From: Luidia sarsii
Taxonomy: Eukaryota; Echinodermata; Asteroidea; Paxillosida; Luidiidae
DNA length: 64,000 bases
Assembly: GCA_949987565.1 (NCBI GenBank)
Contig: OX465107.1
Location: 11,847,721 to 11,911,720 of the forward strand
Direction: 5' to 3'
The notes under the pieces were generated by a model. That model ran no database searches and was not told the DNA's origin. It saw only the letters and a list, made by a program, of their open reading frames with translations. Positions 54,748 through 64,000 of the stretch are shown here, piece by piece. The position numbers and the translations under genes were made by a program. The first letter of the stretch is position 1. Every line of letters starts with the position of its first letter.

Positions 54748-55942
54748 TAAGAAAAAAAACAACCATGGAAGAAGGGTGGCAATACATGTATTATCCATTC
54801 GGATATTCGAGATAATTCGTTTCGAATAGTTTCGTTAGATTCTCAACGTTTACATGACTGTAATCCCCAATGTCGGATGGACAGGATATGAAGATCAATG
54901 TGATTCAAGAGCGTTTGACACCGGAGAGCTTACTATTAATATTTTAAGGAAGCCTGGCTAAGTTTCGCAGGAACAAGACTATTCGAAGGCTTCTTTCTAG
55001 AACTTCAATTAAAATAAAATGCTCACAAACAGACAACCTTGTTGGTCTGCAGAACACGGCAATTCTTCAAGGCAAACTTAGCGAACTGGCCCCAGCTACA
55101 GTGCTGTAATATTACTGTCATTTTACTTCAGGGCAAAAGCCAGAGATTACAACCTTAGTTGCTTATTGCGCGAGATGAAGTCTATCAAGCCCTAGATACG
55201 CTGCACTTTTAACCTCGCACTTGGTATTGTTTAGATTCACGATGATTTCCGCTTAGGGCATGATCAGGGTTTTTCTTGAGTGGCCACCTCAGTAAATTTC
55301 CAAGCCAAAACATTGGTGGCCCGGATGGTGTACATTTACATGCATAGGTATTTCTATGTGTTAGGGTTAAAAACTCCACAAACTTGTATGCACTAAAATG
55401 ATAACTATAGAGTAGGTGGTAAATTAATAAATAAATTGCATATAAACTTGAGACTGAATATAAAATATCATTTATTCGTTGCATGTATCATCATTTTCTA
55501 TCAACTTTCAAAATATGACCGATATAAAGTGGGAAGGATGATCACCCTCCGAATAAAACAAAACCCATTTGAACCCAAGTTACCTCGCCGTGGTGGAAAA
55601 AGCAAGGAGAGGCTGCAGTATGATGATTGACAGCTCTATTGTTAAAAACGTGATACAACGTTTAAGGCGGCTCCTGAGTTGACATCTTTCACAAATTCTG
55701 TCGTTGTTTTTAGAATAAGACTACTTGGGACATGCGGGAGAGTTGTTCAACTAAACCTTCATTGGGCCTATTTGATAATATTGATAATAAATTTCCTTTA
55801 AAATGGCAAAGTATAGAACTTTCTTTTGCTATGGTACGTCACGAATTCAGTTTCTGCCAACCGCCGGCTTGCAAACTATGGTCGGCCGTTACGCTAAATT
55901 CAAAAGACAATTATTTTTACAATGAGTAAAACTATGTAACAA
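54748..55942 (+). other. Unique AT-rich sequence, no recognised gene
   Basis: Short frames only. Nothing was recognised on either strand. Confidence 0.4.
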
Positions 55943-56051
55943 AAATCTTAAAATTTAGTGGGCCTGATGTTTCGATCCTAGCAGGACCTTTCTGCCTTCG
56001 AGAAAGGTCCTGCTAGGATCGAAACGTCAGGCCCACTAAATTTTAAGATTT
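55943..56051. mobile_element. Near-perfect 109-bp foldback (MITE-like) hairpin
   Basis: Left arm 55943-55993 and right arm 56001-56051 are 51-bp reverse complements with one mismatch around a 7-nt loop. The core is GGTCCTGCTAGGATCGAAAC followed by GTCAGGCCC. It is the cleanest copy of the family seen in halves elsewhere and expanded in the 46-bp minisatellites. Confidence 0.85.
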
Positions 56052-56454
56052 ACATTTTGGTAATTTTAGTCAGTGAGCAGTTTGCAACATTTTTGTATAT
56101 CACCCTATGTAACAAAAAGCTAGACGACCATAATAATACTCAGCGATCTTCACAAACCATACCCAACACAAAAATAATGCAGATTGTTGAATTTATTTTT
56201 GGCTACAATCGATGTCAGTTGTCCATTATTGAAGCTGACGGCAGCCGCGTACCAAATTTACGTCAAAGGCTGCAAACGAAAGAAAGGTCTAAAATCTTTT
56301 GCGGACGTGTCAGAAATCACAAGAGGCAATCATCCAATCAATTTATTTACGAGTGGTATGGCCATCGTTGGCGTACGGGTTTTTCCCGTACATTTTTAAG
56401 CCTTAGGTTGCAAATGGTTGTGCTTTCTTCGCAGATCGTTCGCGCATCATTGAG
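56052..56454 (+). other. Sequence with overlapping open frames, unrecognised
   Basis: Open frames of 71 and 154 codons overlap in different plus frames and match no known family. The start at 56075-56095 (GTCAGTGAGCAGTTTGCAAC) is a repeat also found at 6820 and 36590. Confidence 0.35.
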
Positions 56455-56711
56455 AAGCCTTGGCGTTGCTCACAAAGCACTACGCATTGGCAAGGACCAG
56501 AGTTTCAACCGCAAGCTCTGAGCGTGGAGCAAGGATAGGGCTCCTAAAGCCATGGCGGTGCTCACAAAGACAGATTTAAAAAGCAACTGCCGGTGCTCTG
56601 GACTGATTTTGGGTTGAAGGAGGGGGGTGGGGGGGGGGGGGTTCGGTTTACTGAATTTTCCATTCCCGCTCCACAAACGCGGCAGGTGCCCATGTGATCA
56701 TGCCCCCCCCC
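56455..56711. repeat. Dispersed repeat (CTCTGAGC family) copy 3 plus G/C tract pair
   Basis: About 56455-56610 matches 26-232. It continues into G runs (56622-56641) and a run of nine C (56703-56711) flanking a GGTTTACTGAA segment, as at 54667-54747. Confidence 0.7.
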
Positions 56712-57326
56712 AAAAAAAAAACCCACAACAACCACAACGACATGTACAGTGTCTCGTTGGCGTACGGGTTTTTTTCTTACATTTTTAGGTCTTAGGTCGC
56801 AAATTGTTGTGCTATCTTCTCAGATCGTTCGTGCATCGTTCGCGAAGAGAGGTTCGTACGTTGGACTTGTAAACCCTGTCTCCCCCAACTCTCCAATCCC
56901 CACACCCCTGATTGATTGCCTTTGAAATTCGCGAATCGGCAGTTATCTTCGCGAAAGAAATAACGTCCCAGGGTTTTCTCCTTCTACCCTATACCCCGAG
57001 CTGGGGTAAGAATTCCCCGGGGAAAAGCTTATCTACGGTGATTTCTTCGGTTCTGTGAATAGACAGACCGAAATTCCCGGGGATTTCGATCGTCTTGTGT
57101 GAAAGCCCCTAAAGTGGGAGAAAACAAGCTTCGTTTTGAGGGTACATGTATATCAACCGAAATGGGCGGAGTGATTTTGCATTACCCTCTGATTTTCAGC
57201 TGCCAATGTTTCAAACAATAAAAAAACGAAACATTCTGGAACATTAAAGACACTTCTTTTTATGAGGTACCCGGTACGGTCAGGTAAAACAAGAAAAAAT
57301 GTTTAATTTGGAAAATGGCTTCAGTA
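56712..57326 (+). other. Unique spacer, no gene seen
   Basis: Only short frames. The stretch near 57195-57326 (repeat-like CAATAAAAAAACGAAA and GAGGTA) resembles 54355-54480. Confidence 0.4.
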
Positions 57327-57776
57327 CAACGTCTCTGGAAGGAGAATCTGGTCGTGTATTTTCATATTAACCGCAAGCTCTGAGCAAGGGGCCGGCTTGT
57401 AAAGCCTTGGCGTTGCTCACAAAGCACTACACATTGGCAAGGACCAGAGTTTCAACCGCAAGCTCTGAGCGTGGAGCAAGGATAGGGCTCCTAAAGCCCT
57501 GGCGGTGCTCACAAAGACAGATTTAAAAGTAACTGCCGGTGCTCTGGATTGATCTTAAGAACCCCATTATTACCCCAATTCATGTTTTTTTCGGGAAGTA
57601 AAATAACTTGTTGCTGCTGAGCGCTGATGATCGTGCAGAGAGGCTTGAGTAGCGCAGCGTTCGTACACATGTACATGTACTTGTACATTATGTACGCAGC
57701 CATGCGGCCGGTGTACATGTACAGTACATGTACGTGTATACTGTGCACGTACATGTACAGTGTACATTTACATGTA
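57327..57776 (+). repeat. Segmental duplication, copy B part 1
   Basis: Matches 1-445, including the CTCTGAGC repeat and the first part of the TGTACA tract. It is interrupted at a TA by the 3.9-kb element. Confidence 0.9.
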
Positions 57777-60323
57777 GACCGTGGGCCAAATCGAAAAAGC
57801 TTACCGTTTTTTAATTGATCGTGCTCAACTCAGACGGCCAACTGATAGTCAGACAAACTGTTGTCAAAAAATCGGGAAAATGGATTGGTGGATGTTCTTT
57901 TGAGATTTTCTTGCACGTTATTGTATAGAACAAGAAATATCAACGGAAAAGTATAGTTTTTTAATTGCCGTACATGGCTGAGAGATTATAGTCTGGTCTA
58001 CGTCCCGATCGTATTTTAACATACACATGTATACGATGACGTTTGGGAGCCACGTTACATAGCGAAATCCAAGGTGGCGTCCCGTAACGATGGTCACGAG
58101 GATTTCCGTTCTGAAAAGTGAAAGTCGTGTCGAAAGATCACAAATTGAGACATAAACTTTAAGTGGACAGATGGCAGCAATGTTTTTGTCCGTTTTCCGA
58201 AGTAGCAACAGAGGTGCAACTGCAAACGAGTCTTGACGTTCCAACTTCCAGTTCCCGGTAAGCCTAACTTATTATGTTTTTATGACGATACATGTCGGAC
58301 TATGGAGCTTAGTTTCTACCTCGATGGTCGATCTCGTGTTACATGTAGATGGCATTGTCGAAAAACAATAAATGACCTATAACACGTGTGTTTTCTTTAT
58401 TTTCATGGTTTTATTTTACTACACCCATCCATATCATATTCATAATCATATGGGCATGGAGGAAGGAAAATAGATTAGAACAATTAGATTAGAAGCTATT
58501 TGCACGGGACATGGGGTAATTCACTCAGAGCCATGGAGAAGCCAAACAAACAAGAAATACATACAGTCCAATATTATTTTTTTTAAAATTACCTTGATAT
58601 TTGACTTAATGCCTGCAAAGAGAAACAATGCTCAAGTTTCCATAATTTCAAATATTTACATTATTTTCGAATTATGTCGTTGGAATCCTTTCCTAAACAA
58701 TTTACCGACAGTTTAATGCTTTGAGCTACATTTACTGGCACAGAAATGTAGCTCAAAGGACCCATGCATTTTGTTTTTGTTATGGAACCACATTGGTCAA
58801 ATGACAAAATATGTGACATTAGACATGTTAGAAAAGAACTCATTGACATTTTCAGAAATACCTCTTTTGTTTGTTCTAGTTGTGCAGTCAAATGAGGGAT
58901 GACATCCTACCACCTACTGAAAAATGTTTCCTGTATTGAAAGGGGCAGGGGTATCCACTTCTGACAGGAGACATGCGCTTCCAGCCTTCCGCAAAAATGC
59001 ATCATCTGTCGTTGCTATCAGTGGCAGACAGATCCGCTGATGAGGAAGAGAAGACTTCAGCAACTTGTACGACAGTATGAAGCGAGACCAAGACAGGAGG
59101 TTTGCTCCTCAAGGCTGCACATCAGAAGGATGAAGCTTTTCTCCTCAGTGTTAATGGCAAAGATTTAGTAGATTTAGTGGATTCCCGTGGATAGTGATGA
59201 AAAAACCTGAAAAGCTGAGGCAGATTTCTCCCACCAACTGGTTGTCTATGTAGAGATTATAAGACCAAACCAAATTTGTTTTTTTAAACAAGAGTTTAAT
59301 CAATGTGTCAAATCCATTAACATGGTGTTAGATATAACATGATGTTTTTGATTTACATGGCTTATTGAAAAAAAAAAGGAAAATGGATTTTGTCTGAAGT
59401 GAAGACTTTTTGCAGTAAACAATTTCTGCAACAAGATTGTTCACTGCAGACAGTAAATCACAGATTAATAGGAGTATGCAGTGTTTGACATCAATCTCAC
59501 CCATTTACTTTTGTATTGAAAAATACTGAAAACTGTATAATATTTTGGTATACACATGTATGTATGTAGTATGTATGTATAAAAGGATGACAAGTATTAA
59601 AGCCACGTCTCTAAAATATTGAATATTTTGTCTAGATTTTCATTCTCTAATTTTCCCAAATATAAACAGATAGATGCATAAAATGTGCTACCTTTTGAAA
59701 CTGATAGTCATCTGGCAAATACCGGTACATTACAGGGAACATGAACTCTCAAGCTACCACTTTGCATTCATCAGAATTTACTATAAATGTTACTGGCTGT
59801 GAGCCCTGCAATTTTGTTATTGATAGATACATGTACTTGGTATGAAATAACCCACAACAGCTGAAATTGCATTCAATGGAGGGACACGGGAAAAGTGGTG
59901 CCGAGCCATACAAGCTTTAAAAGTGTTGTCCAGCAATGTTGATGATTAGTGTCAAGCAAGCTGGGTGCCGGTATATGCCAGGACAAGCTACGGGTAGTCT
60001 CTCTTTTTCAGATTTGAAGTTCAGTTGCCCATACTGCATGGATACACGAAGGGATGTCACAGATCCAAGCCGCGTGCGGTGTTAGCTGTGACTTGTACCT
60101 GCACGATGAAAAGTGGAGCCACAAAGAAAATCAAAATGAAGGTTTTTATTTCAATGACAAAAACAAACAGTTGGAACAATCAGCAAGTGATCTTCATTAA
60201 TTTTTAATCAATTCGGAAATTTTGGGATAATGCTAGAATCATTTGTTCCACACTTCCGACTTAAAATTCTGATTTGTGATTTGAAGTTACACCATGTTGA
60301 AATAATTCAAAAAAAGTCACGGT

Positions 60324-60339
60324 GGTTCTGAAAAGAACT
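60324..60339 (-). promoter_or_regulatory. Histone-like stem-loop with compensatory change, minus strand
   Basis: The minus strand reads AGTTCTTTTCAGAACC: the stem is GTTCT/AGAAC instead of GCTCT/AGAGC, with the TTTC loop kept. A related, less regular copy lies in inverted orientation at 60389-60404 (GGTCCTTTTCTGAACC). Confidence 0.4.
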
Positions 60340-60654
60340 GGTGAGTGTGTGATTCTGAAGATTTTTTTTAGTAATGTACTCGATCACCGGTCCTTTTCTG
60401 AACCACATCTCTTCTTGAGAAACACTTTGATGTGATGTAGCCGTGGTTGAAACCAATCTTCCTACCATGAACCATGTCCACATGCAGTTTCAAATCTCAC
60501 TTTAAATTCGTTGCCATTAAAATTAAGGTTAAAAGTTCACCAAGATTAATCCTTTCCCAGGCCAGTGCTATTAATTTCTTTGTGCATCCAAGGAAACTTT
60601 TGATTGCATCCTGAAAAAATAATCTACAATCTACAATCTACATGCTCTAAGATA

Positions 60655-60870
60655 GTACTAGTACTACTAGTACTAGTACTAGTACTAGTATATAGCACTA
60701 GTAGTAGTAGTTACTATTACTCAGTAGTACTACTATACTACTGAGTAGTACTACTATACTACTGAGTAGTACTACTATACTACTCAGTAGTACTACTACT
60801 AGTAGGCCTACTAGTACTAGTACTAGTAGTAGGGCCTACTAGTAGTATTAGTAGTAGCCTAGTATAGTAG
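60655..60870. repeat. TACT/AGTA self-complementary simple repeat, second tract
   Basis: About 215 bp of TACTAGTAC-like words, including a threefold TACTACTATACTACTGAGTA repeat. Same type as 5676-6005. Confidence 0.85.
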
Positions 60871-61682
60871 CAATGGGACAGGCCCTAGCAAAAAAATTGC
60901 CCTGCAACAATGGCAAAAGCACAGCAGAAAGGGAAATGTTTAACATGGATCTTTTTAAGAGTGTGACACAAGATATCATAACAAACACAACCTACCTCCG
61001 ATGTTGAATGCCGTAATCGGCAGAAGTGACGGTGCAGTGGTGCCTTCCCCACGCCATACTAAAACTAGTAAAAGCTGGCACGATAGTATGGACTGCGGTC
61101 CAGCTGATCAGAATGCACGACACTGCAATTCAATGTGTACGTAGCACGGAAGTGCATAGTACGAGTTGCGGCAGGTAAAAACGATTTCGGTCTTGTATGT
61201 TTTCCGAAAAAATCGCGTGATATGGGAACTACAACAATAACGTGCTTTACTTTGATTGCTTTAGTGTTGCTTCTACTCCGTCAGTGACATTTGTGGCCCT
61301 GAAAACAGACAACACAGCCGTATGTTCGCAGAAAACTCTCAATTCTTTACACACATGTAGTACTACTACTAGTAGTCTCCACTCGACGGCTGAATTCACG
61401 TAAACAAATGGTCGGTCACGTGAGAGCTGTCGCTGGTTCCCAGACGTCATTGTATGGATTTTAATAGCACCAGACTACGTTGATTTTTAGGCACATTCCG
61501 TAAGAAATAAACGAAGAAATACACATCGTTTTTTCATTCTAGCTCATTAATGTGCAAGAGTTGAGAAAAAGAACAACCTGTAAGTGGGATACTATATTTA
61601 TTTCTGTCGGATTGTGTAAATAGAAAGTAGGCGCGTGAGTTGAGCCACGCAACAAGCACTTTTGGGCACTTGTCCCACGGTC

Positions 61683-62250
61683 TAATGTACCTGTACGTAC
61701 ACTGTACAGTACATGTACTACATGTACATAATTTTATGTACGTACACATAGTGTGTGCAAGGACCTGCTTCACCTACAGATGGAAACCAGACCTAGACTT
61801 GACAAGCTCTCTAACGTCGCGAAGAGAAAACGGTCATTTAAAATGCGCTACTACTTTTCAACCTCGGCCATTATCTGGATGCGCGATGCAATTATAGCTT
61901 TCGATCGGTACCGGTTTGAATGTACTTTCATCGTTTCTAAGTTATAGTTCCGTATCTCTGAATGTTGTTTCCGCGTAATTTGATATTGTTCCTTAGTTAT
62001 TAATTTTGAAAGTGATATGGAAAGAAAGAGGAATATACAGGCTTCAATTTGAGGGTAATTTAATTGCAGTCCGAGTAACTTGGACCTGACAAGTCCATCT
62101 CTTTTAATCGAATTTTGAAATTTTGAGGTTCGGGTGACTGTAGGGTCAAAGTCGAACCGAGTCAAAACCCTGCTGGCGCGTAGTCCGAGTAACTTGAACC
62201 CTTGTGTGACCAGTCGTGGTTCCCAGACAGGTCTCCATAAAAATCCCTTT
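61683..62250 (+). repeat. Segmental duplication, copy B part 2
   Basis: Matches about 446-998 with a few differences. It starts in the TGTACA tract right of the 3.9-kb element. Confidence 0.9.
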
Positions 62251-62597
62251 GTAACAAGGCTCTGGCTTTTAGTTTGATTTATTTTCTTATTATTAAAGCG
62301 CCCTCTGTAGTTAACAGAAACTCTTGTACTGCCGTAGGCGTAGTCGTAATGGCGTATATAGTCGAAAGCTGTAAATGCTTCGCCATTTGTAGTCAAAAGC
62401 TGAATGAAATAATGTTCACCAGTGGTCGGGTGGCTACTTTAAATACTTGAAGTGGAATTTATTCTTCGTACTAAACAAAAAAACGACAGCCAGGTTGCAC
62501 AAGAATCTGTTGGAATACAACAAAATAAAACAATGAATTCAAATGAGTGGTCGCTATAAATTAATGGTTCATCTAAATTCAGAGAAGTCAGTTAACG
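62251..62597. mobile_element. 347-bp insertion in copy B
   Basis: This segment is absent from copy A (junction near 998). It contains AAAGCGCCCTCTGTAGTTAA and no ORF. The ends share GTTAAC/GTAAC-like bases, but no clear TIR or target duplication was found. Confidence 0.6.
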
Positions 62598-63742
62598 GTG
62601 CAACCATAAAGATTTGATTTTCTTTCCTTTCTCAGCATTTAGAGAGACAAACATCTTCTCCACTGCTTATTGATTTAAATGAGTAAAAGATATTAGTACC
62701 ATTTAATTAAATATATTCAGATGGTATAACAATGTTCAACCCAACTTCAGCAACGGAGGGAAACCTTTTGTGAAAAAAATTAAAAACCCTGAAGGCAACA
62801 ACTAAAAAATGTGCCAAGCTTATAAGAAATAAACGTGTACTCACCACCCGGATCGGAATGACCGATGATCGTGCCAAATCTGGACAACTCTCGCTTAAGA
62901 TTAAATTTGATCAAGCAGAGAGCAAGTTGAACGTGCCGAGTCTATCTGGGTGATGATATCCAGACAAAAGGCCAGATATTCCTTCCCGTAGGGGGCCAGA
63001 TGTTCGGATCCTAGCAAGACCTTCCTAAATGCCTTTAAGGAGGGTTCTGCAAGAATTACAACTCAAGAGGTAGAATGCCTTTGACGAAGGTCCTACCAGA
63101 ATTGCAACTCAAAAGGTAGAATGCCTCTAAGGAAGGTTCTGCCAGAATTGCGACTCAAATGCTAGAATGCCTTTAAGGAAGGTTCTGCCAGAATTGCAAC
63201 TCAAGAGGTAGAATGCCTTTGAAGAAGGTCCTGCGAAAATTGCAACTCAAACGATAGAATGCCTTTAAGGAAGGTTCTGGAAGAATTGCAACTCAAGAGG
63301 TAGAATGCCTTTAAGGAAGGTCCTGCCAGAATTGCAACTCAAATGGTAGAATTCCTTTAAGGAAGGTCCTGCCAGAATTGCAACTCAAATGGTAGAATTC
63401 CTTTAAGGAAGGTCCTGCCCGAATTTCAACTGAAATGGAAGAATGCCTTTAAGGAAGGTTCTGCCAGAATTGCAACTTAAAAGGTAGAATTCCTTTGAGG
63501 AAGGTCCTGCCAGGATTGTAACGCCAGGCGCTCTACATTTAAACAAAAAAATGCACAAACCTACTGTAGTGTAACGTGCAGGTAGGCCCCCCCCTTGTGT
63601 TGTGTAGGCCATTGAGAGTTTTTGTTACAAAAGGTTACCACTGCCACCACCGCCACCACCACCATTGCCACCATTACCACCGCCATTATCACCACCATTA
63701 CCATCGCCATTACCACCGCCATAACCACCATTACCACCGCTA
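62598..63742 (+). repeat. Segmental duplication, copy B part 3
   Basis: Matches about 999-2315. Its 46-bp minisatellite (about 62990-63535) has roughly 11 units against about 15 in copy A. It ends in the CCA-rich minisatellite. Confidence 0.9.
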
Positions 63743-64000
63743 TAGACCCGTCTTCGATGACGTCACGGTTTTGTTTATCGGCCATCTTGGATTACACACA
63801 TGAGCACGTCGTTACCGCCGTTACTAAGTCAGCTGTGCATACAAACAACTCCACATGCACGGCGGCAAGTTTTGAACTCTTCGTAGTTGTACTACTACTA
63901 CTACTACTGCGTTTTACTATAGTATTACTAGTTGTGCCATGGAGGAATCTCTTTTTATTCCTCCGTGGTTGTATCATGTATTGGAGGTACTTGTTTTGTT
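63743..64000 (+). mobile_element. THAP-derived TIR element, copy 6 (cut by window end)
   Basis: It has the same left TIR and CCA-rich left flank as copy 1, so the duplication includes the start of a second THAP-element array beyond the window. Confidence 0.75.

Larger units (their letters stand above)
57777..61682. mobile_element. 3.9-kb TIR element inserted at TA
   Basis: The ends GACCGTGGGCCAA and TTGTCCCACGGTC are inverted repeats (12 of 13 bases) flanked by TA on both sides (57775-57776 and 61683-61684). The duplicated block at 446 is uninterrupted at the equivalent place, which confirms an insertion of about 3906 bp. No transposase was recognised. Short exon-like segments (for example 60014-60140 after a TTTTTCAG) are unassigned. 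The TA duplication is consistent with Tc1/mariner-type mobilisation, but the family is not established. Confidence 0.75.

Overview
This window looks like repeat-rich DNA from an animal, most likely a marine invertebrate; a lancelet or echinoderm would fit, but the species cannot be fixed from sequence alone. The reasons are spliced exons with GT/AG borders, tRNA-derived SINEs, THAP and Tc1/mariner remnants, a Ty3/gypsy-class LTR retrotransposon with a PBS matching an animal tRNA-Ser, and histone-type 3' stem-loops. No prokaryotic operon or CRISPR array is present. Several apparent ORF starts are TTG or GTG and are not credible eukaryotic starts.

Layout. 1-2315 and 57327-63742 are two copies of one segmental duplication; the second is split by a 3.9-kb TIR element and a 0.35-kb insertion. 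2316-13749 is an array of five ~620-bp THAP-derived inverted-repeat elements, separated mainly by a ~1.8-kb block of TGTACA repeats and SINEs. One spacer instead holds a truncated, intron-containing gene with an integrase-like zinc-binding region and an Ulp1/SENP-type cysteine protease domain. The whole array sits inside a CCA-rich minisatellite. 14104-20449 is a second tandem array (2.42-kb unit, about 2.6 copies) that carries the same SINE family in the opposite orientation. 20450-35712 is a 1177-bp satellite array (about 13 copies) in two homogenised blocks. 35713-41822 is mixed sequence: small inverted repeats, several histone-like 3' stem-loops, four tRNA-derived SINE heads, exon-like fragments, and CT and GA tracts.

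41823-50058 is the best-preserved element: an 8.2-kb minus-strand LTR retrotransposon whose two 224-bp LTRs differ at one base. Gag starts with a helix-hairpin-helix domain and ends with a CCHC knuckle. Pol is intact (protease, RT, RNase H, integrase) and lies in the -1 frame, entered at a U UUA AAC slippery heptamer directly before the Gag stop. A third ORF between pol and the 3' LTR encodes a TatD-family nuclease. This HhH-Gag plus TatD arrangement is the most unusual system here.

50059-57326 holds a foldback element, an acidic repeat ORF, a broken Tc1/mariner transposase gene, a near-perfect 109-bp hairpin and further copies of a dispersed repeat with G/C homopolymer tracts. Coordinates of repeat borders are read by eye and may be off by tens of bases unless a TIR or LTR defines them.
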